Source: Rothia sp. P100 (GTDB lineage: Bacteria; Actinomycetota; Actinomycetes; Actinomycetales; Micrococcaceae). From it: DNA of 64,000 bases. The notes beneath the pieces were generated by a model. That model was not told the origin of the DNA. It worked only from the letters and a program-made list of their open reading frames with translations, and ran no database searches. Position 1 is the stretch's first letter. Every line of letters starts with the position of its first letter. Made by a program: the position numbers and the translations under genes. The stretch is taken from assembly GCF_023712425.1 (NCBI RefSeq), contig NZ_JAMAYG010000002.1, positions 310,001-374,000 of the forward strand, in the 5' to 3' direction. Below are positions 39,620 through 48,012 of the stretch, in pieces.

Positions 39620-39700
39620 ATGCTGGAATCACACGACGTACGTTACCCCGAAATCGCTGAAGACGGCGTAGAGGTCGACGTTTTTTGGACCGAGGGCTAA
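39620..39700 (+). CDS. Putative 26-residue acidic small protein
   Basis: ATG 39620 has GAAAGGGA 7-8 bases upstream and ends at TAA 39698-39700. The product starts MLESHDVRYPEIAEDG and ends VDVFWTEG. It is acidic, has no Cys, no hydrophobic segment and one Trp. A strong terminator follows at 39735, so leader, gene and terminator make a compact transcription unit. No family recognised; it could also be a leader peptide or chance ORF. Confidence 0.5.
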   Translation: MLESHDVRYPEIAEDGVEVDVFWTEG

Positions 39701-39734
39701 AAACCCCTGCCTCTCATCTTCAACGATTTCTATA

Positions 39735-39768
39735 AAGGTGAACCCCGCATCTGTGCGGGGTTCACCTT
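39735..39768. terminator. Bidirectional terminator
   Basis: A perfect 15-bp stem (AAGGTGAACCCCGCA and its complement) with loop TCTG, followed by TCTTTTT. It lies between the mini-gene (+) and the DUF457 gene (-). Confidence 0.93.
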
Positions 39769-39799
39769 CTTTTTAAGCTCTGGATTCTTGACCCTGGGG

Positions 39800-40528
39800 C
39801 TAGATGCTCAGGAGGGCTCTCGCACCTTCCAAGGGATATGTGCTAAGAATTCCCAACTCTGCCAGGGTATAGGCTCCAATATATAGCGTCAGGATGCTGG
39901 TCAGAAGATTTTCTCGGCCGCTGCCTGCTTCGCCCAGCAGGGGTAGAGCCATATAGCCACTTTTTCGCCAGAGCATGCTAGCAACGGCAGGTTTTACCGT
40001 GAGTGGCCAAAAAGGGTTGATGCCCCGCACCGTGAGAGCGTCCCCTAGGATGTGCGCGGTGGCACCTGCCAGGATTGCCCAGGGCATGTAGGCTAGAGCA
40101 TCCAGGTAGAGTGTAGCTCCCGATAGGCTAATGGCACCCAGCCAGCCGCCCGGTGCTTTGAATACTCTCAGGGCCAGACCGCCTGCTAATCCAGTGAGGG
40201 CTAGGGCCAGTAATGGAATACCCTGATAGAGAAGCTGATTAGCGCCATAGGCTAGGTACCAGAAAACGGCCAGTCCAAGTAGAGAATGGGTGCCTTTACG
40301 GTGTCCACCTGATATGGATGAGACTAGCCGGGCTACCCACTGGCTAACGGGTGGAATGGAGTGGGCGATGGTGCCACTGTGGTGGTCAATATCAGGCAGC
40401 ATGCCAGCGCCGGCTGCTACTAGAGTAGTGACGATGAGGGTGGGTGTGTCTTGAATGTGAATGAGCCCGCTTTCATTCAGCGCTAGCCAGGTGGCGGCAG
40501 CGCTAACGGAGTGGGAGTAACCCATCAT
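39800..40528 (-). CDS. YdjM/DUF457-family membrane-bound metal-dependent hydrolase
   Basis: A 242-residue integral membrane protein. LPDIDHHSGTIAH (about residue 44) and GGHRKGTHSL (about 74) supply the Asp/His set typical of the LexA-regulated YdjM-like family; four to six membrane segments follow. The reaction is not known for the family. Two tandem ATGs (40528 and 40525) can start it. No neighbour gives a clue. Confidence 0.85.
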   Translation of the reverse strand: MMGYSHSVSAAATWLALNESGLIHIQDTPTLIVTTLVAAGAGMLPDIDHHSGTIAHSIPPVSQWVARLVSSISGGHRKGTHSLLGLAVFWYLAYGANQLLYQGIPLLALALTGLAGGLALRVFKAPGGWLGAISLSGATLYLDALAYMPWAILAGATAHILGDALTVRGINPFWPLTVKPAVASMLWRKSGYMALPLLGEAGSGRENLLTSILTLYIGAYTLAELGILSTYPLEGARALLSI

Positions 40529-40755
40529 GGCGATCTGGCCCTTCTGTGGCGGTTTGAAAGCACAACCTTAACACATTATCGAATATATGTTCTAAAACTG
40601 ATGGTGAGCGGATTATCTACGTCCAAAAAATCCCAAAGAAACCAGCCCTTTGTTCGCCCAGAGAGAGAGTAGTGGGAGTGGTATATAACAGTGCTTTGCC
40701 GCCCAGCACACCCAAGGGCGACCTTTTCTATTAATTTCATATCGAAAGTCAACCG

Positions 40756-40902
40756 TTGAACCAACATACCCAAGGGTCAGAATCTTCGACCCCTGCTGAA
40801 ACTACAACCGAAATGCCCTGCCAACTCGAGGAACTCCCACCCATGGGTGTCTCCTTTCTGTTGGCTTTACAGCACATCCTTGCAGCTTTTGCTGGCATTA
40901 CT
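40756..40902 (+). pseudogene. N-terminal remnant of a nucleobase:cation symporter (NCS2, xanthine/uracil permease)
   Basis: A reading frame from about 40756 encodes a hydrophilic lead and then LPPMGVSFLLALQHILAAFA, which is the first membrane segment and signature of UraA/PucK-type NCS2 permeases. The homology ends at about AAFAGI (40902), and a terminator follows 35 bases later. More than 90% of the gene (usually over 430 codons) is missing. It is either the stump of an internal deletion or a decayed copy. The exact start is uncertain (TTG 40756 or an ATG at 40812). Confidence 0.65.
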
Positions 40903-40936
40903 AGAGCAGGCTTAGGTTCAAAAGAACTTCGTGTAA

Positions 40937-40972
40937 AAGAGCCCCCGCACCTTTTGAGGTGCGGGGGCTCTT
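40937..40972. terminator. Bidirectional terminator before SURF1
   Basis: A perfect 16-bp stem (AAGAGCCCCCGCACCT and its complement) with loop TTTG and A/T ends. It lies between the permease remnant (+) and the SURF1 gene (-). Confidence 0.92.
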
Positions 40973-41015
40973 CTATGCTCTCAGCGCTGGGGTTGACTGG
41001 CTAGCGTTAAGCGGC

Positions 41016-41975
41016 CTAGAGGTAGCCGTCGATGATAGCGTCCTCTGCCTCTTCATCGGTCATTTTGTTGCTCTTACGCGCCGGGCGCGGGCGAACGATA
41101 GATTTCATATGTGCTGGCATATCATCCACAAACTCCATGCGCCTGCGCACTATTTCTTCGTCTTCATCACCAATGTACCGACCCTCAGCGTCGTAAAACT
41201 GCGCGTAATAGGCTTCAAGCTCGGCAGCTACCTGGGCGTCCAGCTCATCGTTGCGCACCTTTTGACGGGCCGACCAGAAATAGGCGATGAAGAACATGAC
41301 CGCAAAGCAGTACCACTGCACCGAGTACGAAAGATTGGGTCCGTAATCTTCCTCGGGCTTATCTTGGATGACAGGTGTCGGTACCTCCGGGTCTTCAGAG
41401 CCCATAATTCCGTAGTTGACGGTGTCCAGGTCAGTGCCAGTGATTTCAGCGATTTCTGGTAAATCGATAGAAGAGACCTGGCCGGTGATTCCGCTGACCC
41501 CATTATCAATTTCGCCTTCCACCAGACGCACGATGACAGTTACCTGCCCGGCTGGGGGAGCAGGAACGTCATAGGCGGTAGATGAGGCGTCCCCGAAGGC
41601 GGCCTCCATCCAACCGCGGTTCACCAGCACCGTCTTTCCCTGGTCAGTAACAAAGGGAACAAGCACTTCGTAGCCGTTTAGACCGTTGTAGGGGCGATTG
41701 CGCACTAGTAGCTGGTGCTCGGGCAGGTAGGTGCCGTGAAGTTCAACCGGGTGCCAGCGCAAATCGGGGTGAGGTTGAGCAAAAAGATCGGGGTTCTCGG
41801 CGAAATTCAGTGGATCAGCATAGTAGTTGGTGCTGATGCGGGAGTTAGAGAAGTCCAGTTCGTGCTTACGGCTCATCTGCCAGTTAGCGAGGTAGAGGCA
41901 AAGGAGCGCAGCAAGAATGGTGAGCGCAAAAAGGCTCATCCATTTACCAGAGAGTAAAAACCCGTATTTTTTCAC
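41016..41975 (-). CDS. SURF1-family cytochrome oxidase assembly protein
   Basis: Membrane protein that helps insert haem A into cytochrome aa3. 319 residues with one membrane segment near each end (about 13-31 and 222-238). The family motifs LANWQMSRKHE near the first segment, RNRPYNGLNGYEVLVPF and LVNRGWM are present. GTG start with GAGG upstream. A cytoplasmic tail of about 80 acidic residues follows the second segment. Fits with ctaA/ctaB in the window. Confidence 0.92.
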   Translation of the reverse strand: MKKYGFLLSGKWMSLFALTILAALLCLYLANWQMSRKHELDFSNSRISTNYYADPLNFAENPDLFAQPHPDLRWHPVELHGTYLPEHQLLVRNRPYNGLNGYEVLVPFVTDQGKTVLVNRGWMEAAFGDASSTAYDVPAPPAGQVTVIVRLVEGEIDNGVSGITGQVSSIDLPEIAEITGTDLDTVNYGIMGSEDPEVPTPVIQDKPEEDYGPNLSYSVQWYCFAVMFFIAYFWSARQKVRNDELDAQVAAELEAYYAQFYDAEGRYIGDEDEEIVRRRMEFVDDMPAHMKSIVRPRPARKSNKMTDEEAEDAIIDGYL

Positions 41976-42069
41976 AAAACCTCACTTGCCAACCTAAGCT
42001 ACAAACTACATCAACTGTACCCTTTGCGCGATGACCGTGCAGGCTGAGCAGGGACGCCTGGGTTAGATT

Positions 42070-42330
42070 CTATGAATCAGCTGGCCCTAGGGGCTCGGTG
42101 GACTTCCAAAAACCGCGCGCATGCAGGAAGTCCCGCAGATAGCCAGTATGCTCTGGGCACGCCAGCCAGACCTTGCGCCGCTCAGGACTATGTATTTTGG
42201 GGTTGTTCCATAGAAGCCGGTAACCCGCCTCAGCGGTGCACCCTTTTCGGGAACACTTGAGGAAATCGCCGCTGTCGGTCGCATGTGACTGCTGGGGTTG
42301 CCCTCCAGCAAGAGAACCTAGAAGATCCAT
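42070..42330 (-). CDS. Conserved actinobacterial small Cys/His protein
   Basis: 86 residues with Cys-X4-Cys (KCSRKGCTAEAGYRLLWNNP) and CPEHTGYLRDFLHARGF. Three Cys and two His could bind zinc. Similar small proteins are common next to SURF1 in actinobacteria, but no function is known to me. Also compatible with a zinc-ribbon adaptor. Confidence 0.75.
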   Translation of the reverse strand: MDLLGSLAGGQPQQSHATDSGDFLKCSRKGCTAEAGYRLLWNNPKIHSPERRKVWLACPEHTGYLRDFLHARGFWKSTEPLGPADS

Positions 42331-42361
42331 AACTTTTACCGCTGACTTTCTTCTGTGCCTG

Positions 42362-42865
42362 TTACTGAGCTTGTTGGTTTGCGTCTGGATCTACAATTTC
42401 ACCCTCAATGATGATCACATTATTTTCAGGCACAGAGCTCTCGTGGTTCACCGTATGAGCCTCTGGGCCATCTTCACTACCCGCGTTTGTGTGACCGGCT
42501 TGCCCCTCGGTATGTGCTGCTCGATCGGTCTGGGCAGCCTCGATAGCAAGACGCTGATCCTCCGGCAGAAAAGCGGAAAAACCGTAGCCCTGCTGCCGGG
42601 TGTCCCCATTGGCCACTACTACGGCCAGCCAAGGGATAATCGCAGCACCCGCAAGGAAGACCCACTGCCATATGCCTTCACCCACCCACACGGCGGCGAT
42701 GATACAGATAATACGCAGAAACATTTTGAAGGCATAGCTCTTAGCACGGGCATCGACACCCTCTGACTGAGGTGCCGAAGCATCGGTAATGGAATAAACC
42801 TCATCACGCCCACCGGTATAACCGGCAGCCGTTAAGTCATCAGCCGTCCAGTACTTCTGAGCCAC
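42362..42865 (-). CDS. DUF3099 membrane protein
   Basis: About 167 residues. The N terminus has VYSITDASAPQSEGV, the start of DUF3099, followed by two membrane segments (about 49-85: ICIIAAVWVG and WVFLAGAAIIPWLAVVVAN), then a long polar, acidic tail. The GTG at 42865 has GGGGTGGGGG upstream; GTG 42883 is an alternative. Function unknown. It is divergent from fabG. Confidence 0.8.
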   Translation of the reverse strand: MAQKYWTADDLTAAGYTGGRDEVYSITDASAPQSEGVDARAKSYAFKMFLRIICIIAAVWVGEGIWQWVFLAGAAIIPWLAVVVANGDTRQQGYGFSAFLPEDQRLAIEAAQTDRAAHTEGQAGHTNAGSEDGPEAHTVNHESSVPENNVIIIEGEIVDPDANQQAQ

Positions 42866-43060
42866 AACCCCCACCCCTTGCACAGCCCTTTTTATCTAAC
42901 AACACCAGTCTAGACCCACCTATCACCCCATCCCTAGCCAACCACCAATCTAAACAGAGCAGTGCAAATAACACGCGCCCCCTGACCCAATGACACGCAC
43001 CCATGTCAGGCGGCGTAAGATAGACCCAGAAAACCCACCCCCACACGTGAAGGTGAACCC

Positions 43061-43771
43061 ATGACAGAAAACCAGACCGTCCTCGTCACCGGCGGCAACC
43101 GCGGCATCGGCAAAGCCATTGCCACCGAATTCAAAAACGCCGGCTACAACGTAGCCATCACCTACCGCTCCGGCGACACCCCCAAAGACTTCTTCGCCGT
43201 CAAAGCTGACGTCACCGACGCAGCCTCCATCGACGCAGCCTTCAAAGAAGTAGAAACAGAATTCGGCCCCATCGGAATCGTCATCGCCAACGCCGGCATC
43301 ACTAAAGACACCCTACTCATGCGCATGAGCGAAGACGACTTCACCAGCGTCATCGACACCAACCTCACCGGAGCCTTCCGCGTCGCCCAGCGCGCCACCA
43401 AGGGCATGCTCAAGAACAAGCGCGGCCGCATCATCTTCATCTCCTCCGTCTCAGGCCTCTACGGCAACCCCGGCCAGGTCAACTACTCAGCCTCAAAGGC
43501 GGGCCTCGTCGGCATGGCGCGCTCCATCACCCGCGAACTGGGCTCACGCAACATCACCGCCAACGTCATTGCACCCGGCTTCATCAAAACCGACATGACC
43601 GACGCCCTCACAGATGAGCTCAAGAAGCAGTACACCGACGCCATCCCCGCCCGCCGCTTCGCCGAACCCAAAGAAATCGCAGACGTCGCCCTCTTCCTCG
43701 CCAGCGAAGGCGCGGGCTACATTAGCGGCGCCGTGATTCCCGTCGACGGTGGCCTAGGTATGGGCCACTAA
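43061..43771 (+). CDS. fabG: 3-oxoacyl-ACP reductase FabG
   Basis: NADPH-dependent reductase of type II fatty acid synthesis. The 236-residue SDR has TGGNRGIG at the N terminus, the NAG motif, the Ser/Tyr/Lys active site (ISSVSG and YSASKAG) and the end GYISGAVIPVDGGLGMGH. Its last 34 bases, including the stop, recur 95 bases downstream. A FabL-like reductase follows, so the pair could supply two steps of elongation. Confidence 0.93.
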   Translation: MTENQTVLVTGGNRGIGKAIATEFKNAGYNVAITYRSGDTPKDFFAVKADVTDAASIDAAFKEVETEFGPIGIVIANAGITKDTLLMRMSEDDFTSVIDTNLTGAFRVAQRATKGMLKNKRGRIIFISSVSGLYGNPGQVNYSASKAGLVGMARSITRELGSRNITANVIAPGFIKTDMTDALTDELKKQYTDAIPARRFAEPKEIADVALFLASEGAGYISGAVIPVDGGLGMGH

Positions 43772-43866
43772 AACGACGGGAATCAATTCCAGTCGCTTCT
43801 AAGTGCTCGCGCGCTCGCACCTGCTCCTTCCATCCCGTCGACGGTGGCCTAGGTATGGGCCACTAA
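43734..43866 (+). repeat. 34-bp direct repeat and 12-bp inverted repeat at the fabG 3' end
   Basis: Bases 43738-43771 (end of fabG with its stop) are repeated exactly at 43833-43866. TGATTCCCGTCG (43734-43745) is also present inverted at 43774-43785, and GTGGCC/GGCCAC (43749-43768) pairs inside. Thus the fabG end folds into a long hairpin and a second copy of it sits before the next gene. Apparent rearrangement scar. Confidence 0.9.
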
Positions 43867-43901
43867 CCACCCAGCACCCAACCCACCAGCAAGGACCAAC
43901 C

Positions 43902-44642
43902 ATGACACTGACCAACAAAACCATCATCATCACCGGCTCTTCACGCGGAGTCGGCGCCGATACAGCTGCACTGCTTGCCGGTGAAGGCGCTAACGTGGTC
44001 GTTAACTACCGATCCAAAGCGCCCCGCGCCAACAAGGTTGTAGCAGGCATTGAAGAAGCCGGCGGCAAGGCCGTTGCAGTAGGCGCTGATGTCACCCAGG
44101 CAGAGGACGCCCAAACCCTCGTTGATGCCGCTATCGAAAACTTCGGCAGCCTCGACTACCTGATTCTCAACGCTTCCGGAGGCATGGAGTCCGGCATGCC
44201 CGAAGACTATGCCATGACCCTCAACCGCGACTCCCAATTGCGCCTAGCCCGCCTAGCCGCAAACAAGATGAACCCCGGCGGGCGCATCGTCTTCGTCACC
44301 AGCCACCAGGCACACTTCATCCGCGAAGTACCCACCATGGCCGAATACACCCCCGTCGCAGAGTCCAAGCGTGCCGGCGAAGACGCCCTACTAGCAGAGG
44401 TCCCTGCGCTCGCAGAGAAAGACATCTCCCTGGTGGTAGTGTCCGCTGACATGATTGAAGGCACTGTGACCGCTGCTCTGCTCAACCGCCTGCACCCCGG
44501 TGCTATTGAGGCACGCCGCGAAGAAGCCGGCAAGCTCTACACCGTTGCCGAGTTCGCAGCCGAGGTAGCCAAGATGGTTACCGCTGATGTAGAAACCGGC
44601 CACGTCGAACTCGTAGGCGGCGCTGGCGGCTTCACCAAGTAG
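43902..44642 (+). CDS. SDR with Tyr-X6-Lys active site, FabL/FabI-like enoyl reductase candidate
   Basis: A 246-residue Rossmann protein with the cofactor loop TGSSRGVGADTA as in FabL. The catalytic region reads EYTPVAESKRAGE, so Tyr and Lys are separated by six residues as in FabI/FabL enoyl-ACP reductases, not three as in classical SDRs. Position directly after fabG supports the last reduction step of fatty acid elongation. C terminus VETGHVELVGGAGGF is odd compared with FabG. ATG 43902 is chosen; an in-frame start at 43803 would read through the repeat. Confidence 0.75.
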   Translation: MTLTNKTIIITGSSRGVGADTAALLAGEGANVVVNYRSKAPRANKVVAGIEEAGGKAVAVGADVTQAEDAQTLVDAAIENFGSLDYLILNASGGMESGMPEDYAMTLNRDSQLRLARLAANKMNPGGRIVFVTSHQAHFIREVPTMAEYTPVAESKRAGEDALLAEVPALAEKDISLVVVSADMIEGTVTAALLNRLHPGAIEARREEAGKLYTVAEFAAEVAKMVTADVETGHVELVGGAGGFTK

Positions 44643-44671
44643 CCCCACCCAACCATCGAGCTGAATACAAA

Positions 44672-44701
44672 AGGACGCCGCCCCTTACGGGGCGGCGTCC
44701 T
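44672..44701. terminator. Bidirectional terminator
   Basis: A perfect 13-bp GC-rich stem (AGGACGCCGCCCC and its complement) with loop TTAC lies between the reductase (+) and serB (-). Confidence 0.8.
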
Positions 44702-44729
44702 CTGGTTAATGTACCAATAAGGAATCTAA

Positions 44730-45665
44730 CTAGATCCCCGCAAAGTGGCGGACAGCGTCCAAACGCATCAGGTTAATCTGAGCATCAGCAACCTCAGCGA
44801 GAGCCGGCTTCGCATTAAAAGCAATACCCAGTTCCGCTTCGTTCAGCATCAAAATGTCATTCGCACCATCACCCACAGCGATAACCTGCTGCTTCTTCAC
44901 ATCGAACTCCTTAGCCCACTCCTTCAAAGAATCACGCTTAATCTCAGCAGTCACGACCTCCCCGGTAACCCTGCCCGTCAGACGCCCCTCTGCGACCTCC
45001 AGAAGGTTAGCACGAGCCTTAGACAGATTCAGCTTGCCAGCGATGGGCGAGAGCACCTGCACAAAACCACCCGAAACCACACACACCTCGTGCCCAGCCT
45101 TCAAAAAGACCTCAACAAGCTTTCGCGCACCAGCTGAAAACAACACCGAAGAAGCAACACCGGTCAACGCAGACTCATCCAAGCCCTCAAGGGTAGCAAC
45201 GCGCTCGCGGAGGGAGGTTTCAAAATCCAGTTCACCAGCCATCGCACGTGCTGTCACATCAGTCACCTGCTCACCAGATCCAGCCAGCAGGGCAAGCTCA
45301 TCAATGACCTCAGCCTGTATGAGGGTTGAATCGACATCCATGATGAGCAACTTTTTCTCATCCTCAGCCAGATGATCGGGAACGATGTTGACATCAAATC
45401 CCAAAGTATCTGCAGGGTTCAGTAGCCCCACCGAGCCGCGGGCGTCCTCCAACGTGCCCTGAGAGTACTCAGCAGCAGCGGAATACACGCGGTAAGAGGG
45501 ACCATGAACCTCACCCTCCACGGAGGATTCTGGAACCTCCATCAGCAGACCAGCTGAAATCTCCAAACCGGGAACAGCGCTAAGAGTCTCAAAAATCTGC
45601 TCCTCACTAGCCAGCACGGGAGCATCAGCACGGGAAATTGCAACGATATTAAAAGAAGTAGACAT
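44730..45665 (-). CDS. serB: Phosphoserine phosphatase SerB
   Basis: HAD-family phosphatase, last step of serine synthesis. 311 residues; the N-terminal 105 are a regulatory-type domain, then the catalytic DVDSTLIQ (nucleophile Asp about 110), the Ser/Gly block VVSGGF and the Lys/Asp block AVGDGANDILML are all intact. ATG start. Divergent from the ABC ATPase at 45785. Confidence 0.95.
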   Translation of the reverse strand: MSTSFNIVAISRADAPVLASEEQIFETLSAVPGLEISAGLLMEVPESSVEGEVHGPSYRVYSAAAEYSQGTLEDARGSVGLLNPADTLGFDVNIVPDHLAEDEKKLLIMDVDSTLIQAEVIDELALLAGSGEQVTDVTARAMAGELDFETSLRERVATLEGLDESALTGVASSVLFSAGARKLVEVFLKAGHEVCVVSGGFVQVLSPIAGKLNLSKARANLLEVAEGRLTGRVTGEVVTAEIKRDSLKEWAKEFDVKKQQVIAVGDGANDILMLNEAELGIAFNAKPALAEVADAQINLMRLDAVRHFAGI

Positions 45666-45784
45666 ACCCCCATATTACTGTGCAGCACCCCACCACCCAG
45701 CACACTGACCAATTCCACCACGCTAAAAAACCATCAGCGACACTAACTACCCACCCCAGAACAAAAAAGACTAAAATAGCCAAC

Positions 45785-46570
45785 ATGGCATCAGTACTAA
45801 AACTCAACCGGGTCACCGTCAGCAGAGGGAACAAAAATATTCTCGACACCATTAACTGGACCGTCCAAGACGGTCAACGTTGGGTGGTACTAGGCCCCAA
45901 CGGTGCAGGAAAAACTACCCTGCTCTCCATCGCAGCCGCCCGCCTGCACCCGACCGCTGGCGAGGTCGATATCTTGGATGAAATCCTCGGAGCCGTCGAC
46001 GTCTTCGAACTACGCCCCCGTATCGGCATCTCATCGGCCCCCGTCGCCGCTCAAATTCCTATCAAAGAAACCGTGCTCAACGTGGTTATCACCGCAGCCT
46101 ACGGTGTCGCGGGGCGCTGGAACGAACAATACGATTCCTTCGACGATCACCAGGCTAGGGCTCTCCTTGACGATTGGGGTATTGGCCACCTGGCTGATCG
46201 TACTTTCGGCTCCCTCTCAGAAGGCGAAAAGAAACGAGCCCTGATCGCCCGAGCCCTCATGACCGACCCCGAAATGCTCATCCTCGATGAACCTGGTGCG
46301 GGTATGGATATCGCAGGACGCGAAGACCTAGTTGGCCGCCTGACCAACCTTGCCGTGGATCCAGCGGCTCCCGCCACGATCCTAGTCACCCACCACCTCG
46401 AAGAAATCCCCGCTGGCTTTACTCACGCTCTTCTTCTACGCGACGGCAAAGTAGTGGCAGACGGTCCTATCGAAGAGACCATCACTACTGAAAATGTCTC
46501 CGCCACCTATGGGCTAGACCTCGACCTCACCACCCACAGTAACGGCAGATTCAGCGCCTTCGCCCGCTAA
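45785..46570 (+). CDS. ABC transporter ATP-binding protein, stand-alone
   Basis: A 261-residue ATPase: Walker A GPNGAGKTT, signature SLSEGEKKRALIARAL (SEGE instead of SGGQ), Walker B MLILDEPGAGMD. No permease lies beside it. The SEGE signature and the lone gene resemble YlmA/ModF-like ATPases of unknown role. The start at 45785 gives ASVLKLNRVTVSRGNKNILD, typical of the family. A longer frame upstream overlaps the serB promoter region and is rejected. Confidence 0.85.
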   Translation: MASVLKLNRVTVSRGNKNILDTINWTVQDGQRWVVLGPNGAGKTTLLSIAAARLHPTAGEVDILDEILGAVDVFELRPRIGISSAPVAAQIPIKETVLNVVITAAYGVAGRWNEQYDSFDDHQARALLDDWGIGHLADRTFGSLSEGEKKRALIARALMTDPEMLILDEPGAGMDIAGREDLVGRLTNLAVDPAAPATILVTHHLEEIPAGFTHALLLRDGKVVADGPIEETITTENVSATYGLDLDLTTHSNGRFSAFAR

Positions 46571-46627
46571 TTTCACCCCACTACTCCAGTAGCCCCGGTA
46601 CCAATCACCGGGGCCTACTCATACCCA

Positions 46628-47518
46628 GTGCCGAAAGCCTTCATGAAACCCAAACAGCTCAGCGCCCAAGACCTGGCAGACCGTAGCGCCCGCGTCCAAA
46701 CCCTTCCCAATACTCAGCTCCTCACCAGTGCGCCGCAGCACCACAGCCGATATTTTAACGACCTTACGGACGTTAAACTCCGTGCCCAGCAGGAACCCCA
46801 GTGGGGCATCTACATCGCAGAATCCTCAAAAGTCATCCGCCGTTCACTGGCAGCAGGTCACCAACCAATCGCCTTTATCATGAGCGAAAAATGGGCGGAC
46901 GACCTGCACGACGTTCTCGCTCACTACCCCGATACCCCGGCTTATATCGGCACTGACCAAGAACTTGAAAACACCACTGGATACGCCCTGCACCGCGGAG
47001 CGCTGGCCGCGATGGCACGCCCAGAACCTGCAGACCTTCAAGAGCTCGTCAAGGATGCCCGTCGCATCGCCATTCTTGAAGATATCGTTGACCACACCAA
47101 TGTCGGTGCCATTATCAGGTCAGCAGCTGCTCTTAACGTAGACCTCATTCTGGTTACGCCCAGGTGCGCTGACCCTCTATACCGCCGTGCCATCCGTGTG
47201 TCCATGGGAACGGTCTTTCAGGTCCCCTGGGCGCGCCTTGAGAACTGGCCAGCTGATCTGGATATCCTTCACCGCGCCGGCTTTACCACGGCTGCCCTAG
47301 CCCTAGAAGCTGACTCTTTAACGCTCTCGGAACTTTCGGCTAGAAAAGACGAGAAACTGGCCCTGATTCTAGGCACTGAAGGGCATGGGCTTTCACCAAC
47401 AACACTTGCAGCTACCCAATACACTGTCATGATTCCCATGGGCCACGGCGTCGACTCCCTGAACGTTGCTGCAGCTAGTGCTGTAGCTTTCTGGGAAACC
47501 CGCCCAACTGCGTCCTGA
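46628..47518 (+). CDS. TrmH-family (SpoU) RNA 2'-O-methyltransferase
   Basis: A 296-residue protein with the SPOUT knot motifs: motif 1 VDHTNVGAIIRSAAAL, motif 2 LALILGTEGHGL, motif 3 MGHGVDSLNVAAASAVAF. These give the AdoMet-binding fold; target RNA cannot be told. The N domain may bind RNA. The GTG at 46628 has no strong ribosome site; ATG at 46643 is an alternative. Followed by rpmE2. Confidence 0.93.
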   Translation: MPKAFMKPKQLSAQDLADRSARVQTLPNTQLLTSAPQHHSRYFNDLTDVKLRAQQEPQWGIYIAESSKVIRRSLAAGHQPIAFIMSEKWADDLHDVLAHYPDTPAYIGTDQELENTTGYALHRGALAAMARPEPADLQELVKDARRIAILEDIVDHTNVGAIIRSAAALNVDLILVTPRCADPLYRRAIRVSMGTVFQVPWARLENWPADLDILHRAGFTTAALALEADSLTLSELSARKDEKLALILGTEGHGLSPTTLAATQYTVMIPMGHGVDSLNVAAASAVAFWETRPTAS

Positions 47519-47562
47519 GGCTGACCCAGTTAGAAAGTGACCAAGCACCGTCTCACGACCGC

Positions 47563-47590
47563 TTACAGGCTCTCACAGCCGTGGTAGAGT
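47563..47590 (+). promoter_or_regulatory. Candidate rpmE2 promoter
   Basis: TTACAG (47563-47568) and TAGAGT (47585-47590) are 16 bases apart, about 95 bases before the rpmE2 start. Partial match to the sigma-70 consensus. Confidence 0.4.
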
Positions 47591-47686
47591 TGACCCTCGG
47601 TTGTTAAACCGCAACCACCGGTAGGCACCAGCCCCGGTAGCTACAAAAAATGCACTGGCAAAATCCAGGGCAGGAAAAGGTAAGAA

Positions 47687-47944
47687 ATGCAGAAGGATAT
47701 CCACCCGGATTACAACTACGTTCTGTTCCGCGACCTCGCATCAGGCGAAAGCTTCCTCACCAAGTCAACCATGACTTCACAGAAGACCGAGAAGTGGGAA
47801 GACGGCAACGAATACCCCCTCGTTGAAGTTGAAATCTCATCAGCTTCACACCCCTTCTACACCGGTAAGCAGCGCATCATGGACGCCGCCGGCCGCGTTG
47901 AGCGCTTCAATGCTCGCTTCGCTAACTTCGGCAAGAAGGCATAA
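47687..47944 (+). CDS. rpmE2: Ribosomal protein bL31, type B
   Basis: An 85-residue zinc-free L31 variant: the Cys-X2-Cys pair of type A is absent. The pattern [20 protein letters not shown] and [12 protein letters not shown] is diagnostic. Type B genes are often Zur-controlled in actinobacteria, but no Zur box was recognised here. Ribosome site AAAAGGTAAG. A terminator follows. Confidence 0.96.
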   Translation: MQKDIHPDYNYVLFRDLASGESFLTKSTMTSQKTEKWEDGNEYPLVEVEISSASHPFYTGKQRIMDAAGRVERFNARFANFGKKA

Positions 47945-47972
47945 GTTTTCTTCAGCAGTTCAGGCTGAACAT

Positions 47973-48012
47973 CACACCCCGCAACGCGATTTCTTATCGC
48001 TGGCGGGGTGTG
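47973..48012 (+). terminator. Terminator of rpmE2
   Basis: CACACCCCGC/GCGGGGTGTG with inner GCGAT/ATCGC, followed by TTTGT. It overlaps the first codons of a longer possible LCP frame, which argues for the later LCP start. Confidence 0.85.

Noticed and set aside
40903-41004. Coding continuation of the permease stump
   Set aside because: The frame runs on through a perfect terminator stem and has no permease similarity.
40959-41462. 167-codon frame antisense to SURF1
   Set aside because: It starts inside a terminator and overlaps the well supported SURF1 gene on the other strand.
43803-43901. Earlier start for the FabL-like reductase
   Set aside because: It would translate the duplicated fabG end in another frame; ATG 43902 gives the normal SDR N terminus.
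45680-45784. Upstream extension of the ABC ATPase at 45785
   Set aside because: The frame before 45785 is polar and unrelated to ABC proteins and covers the serB/ABC divergent promoter region.
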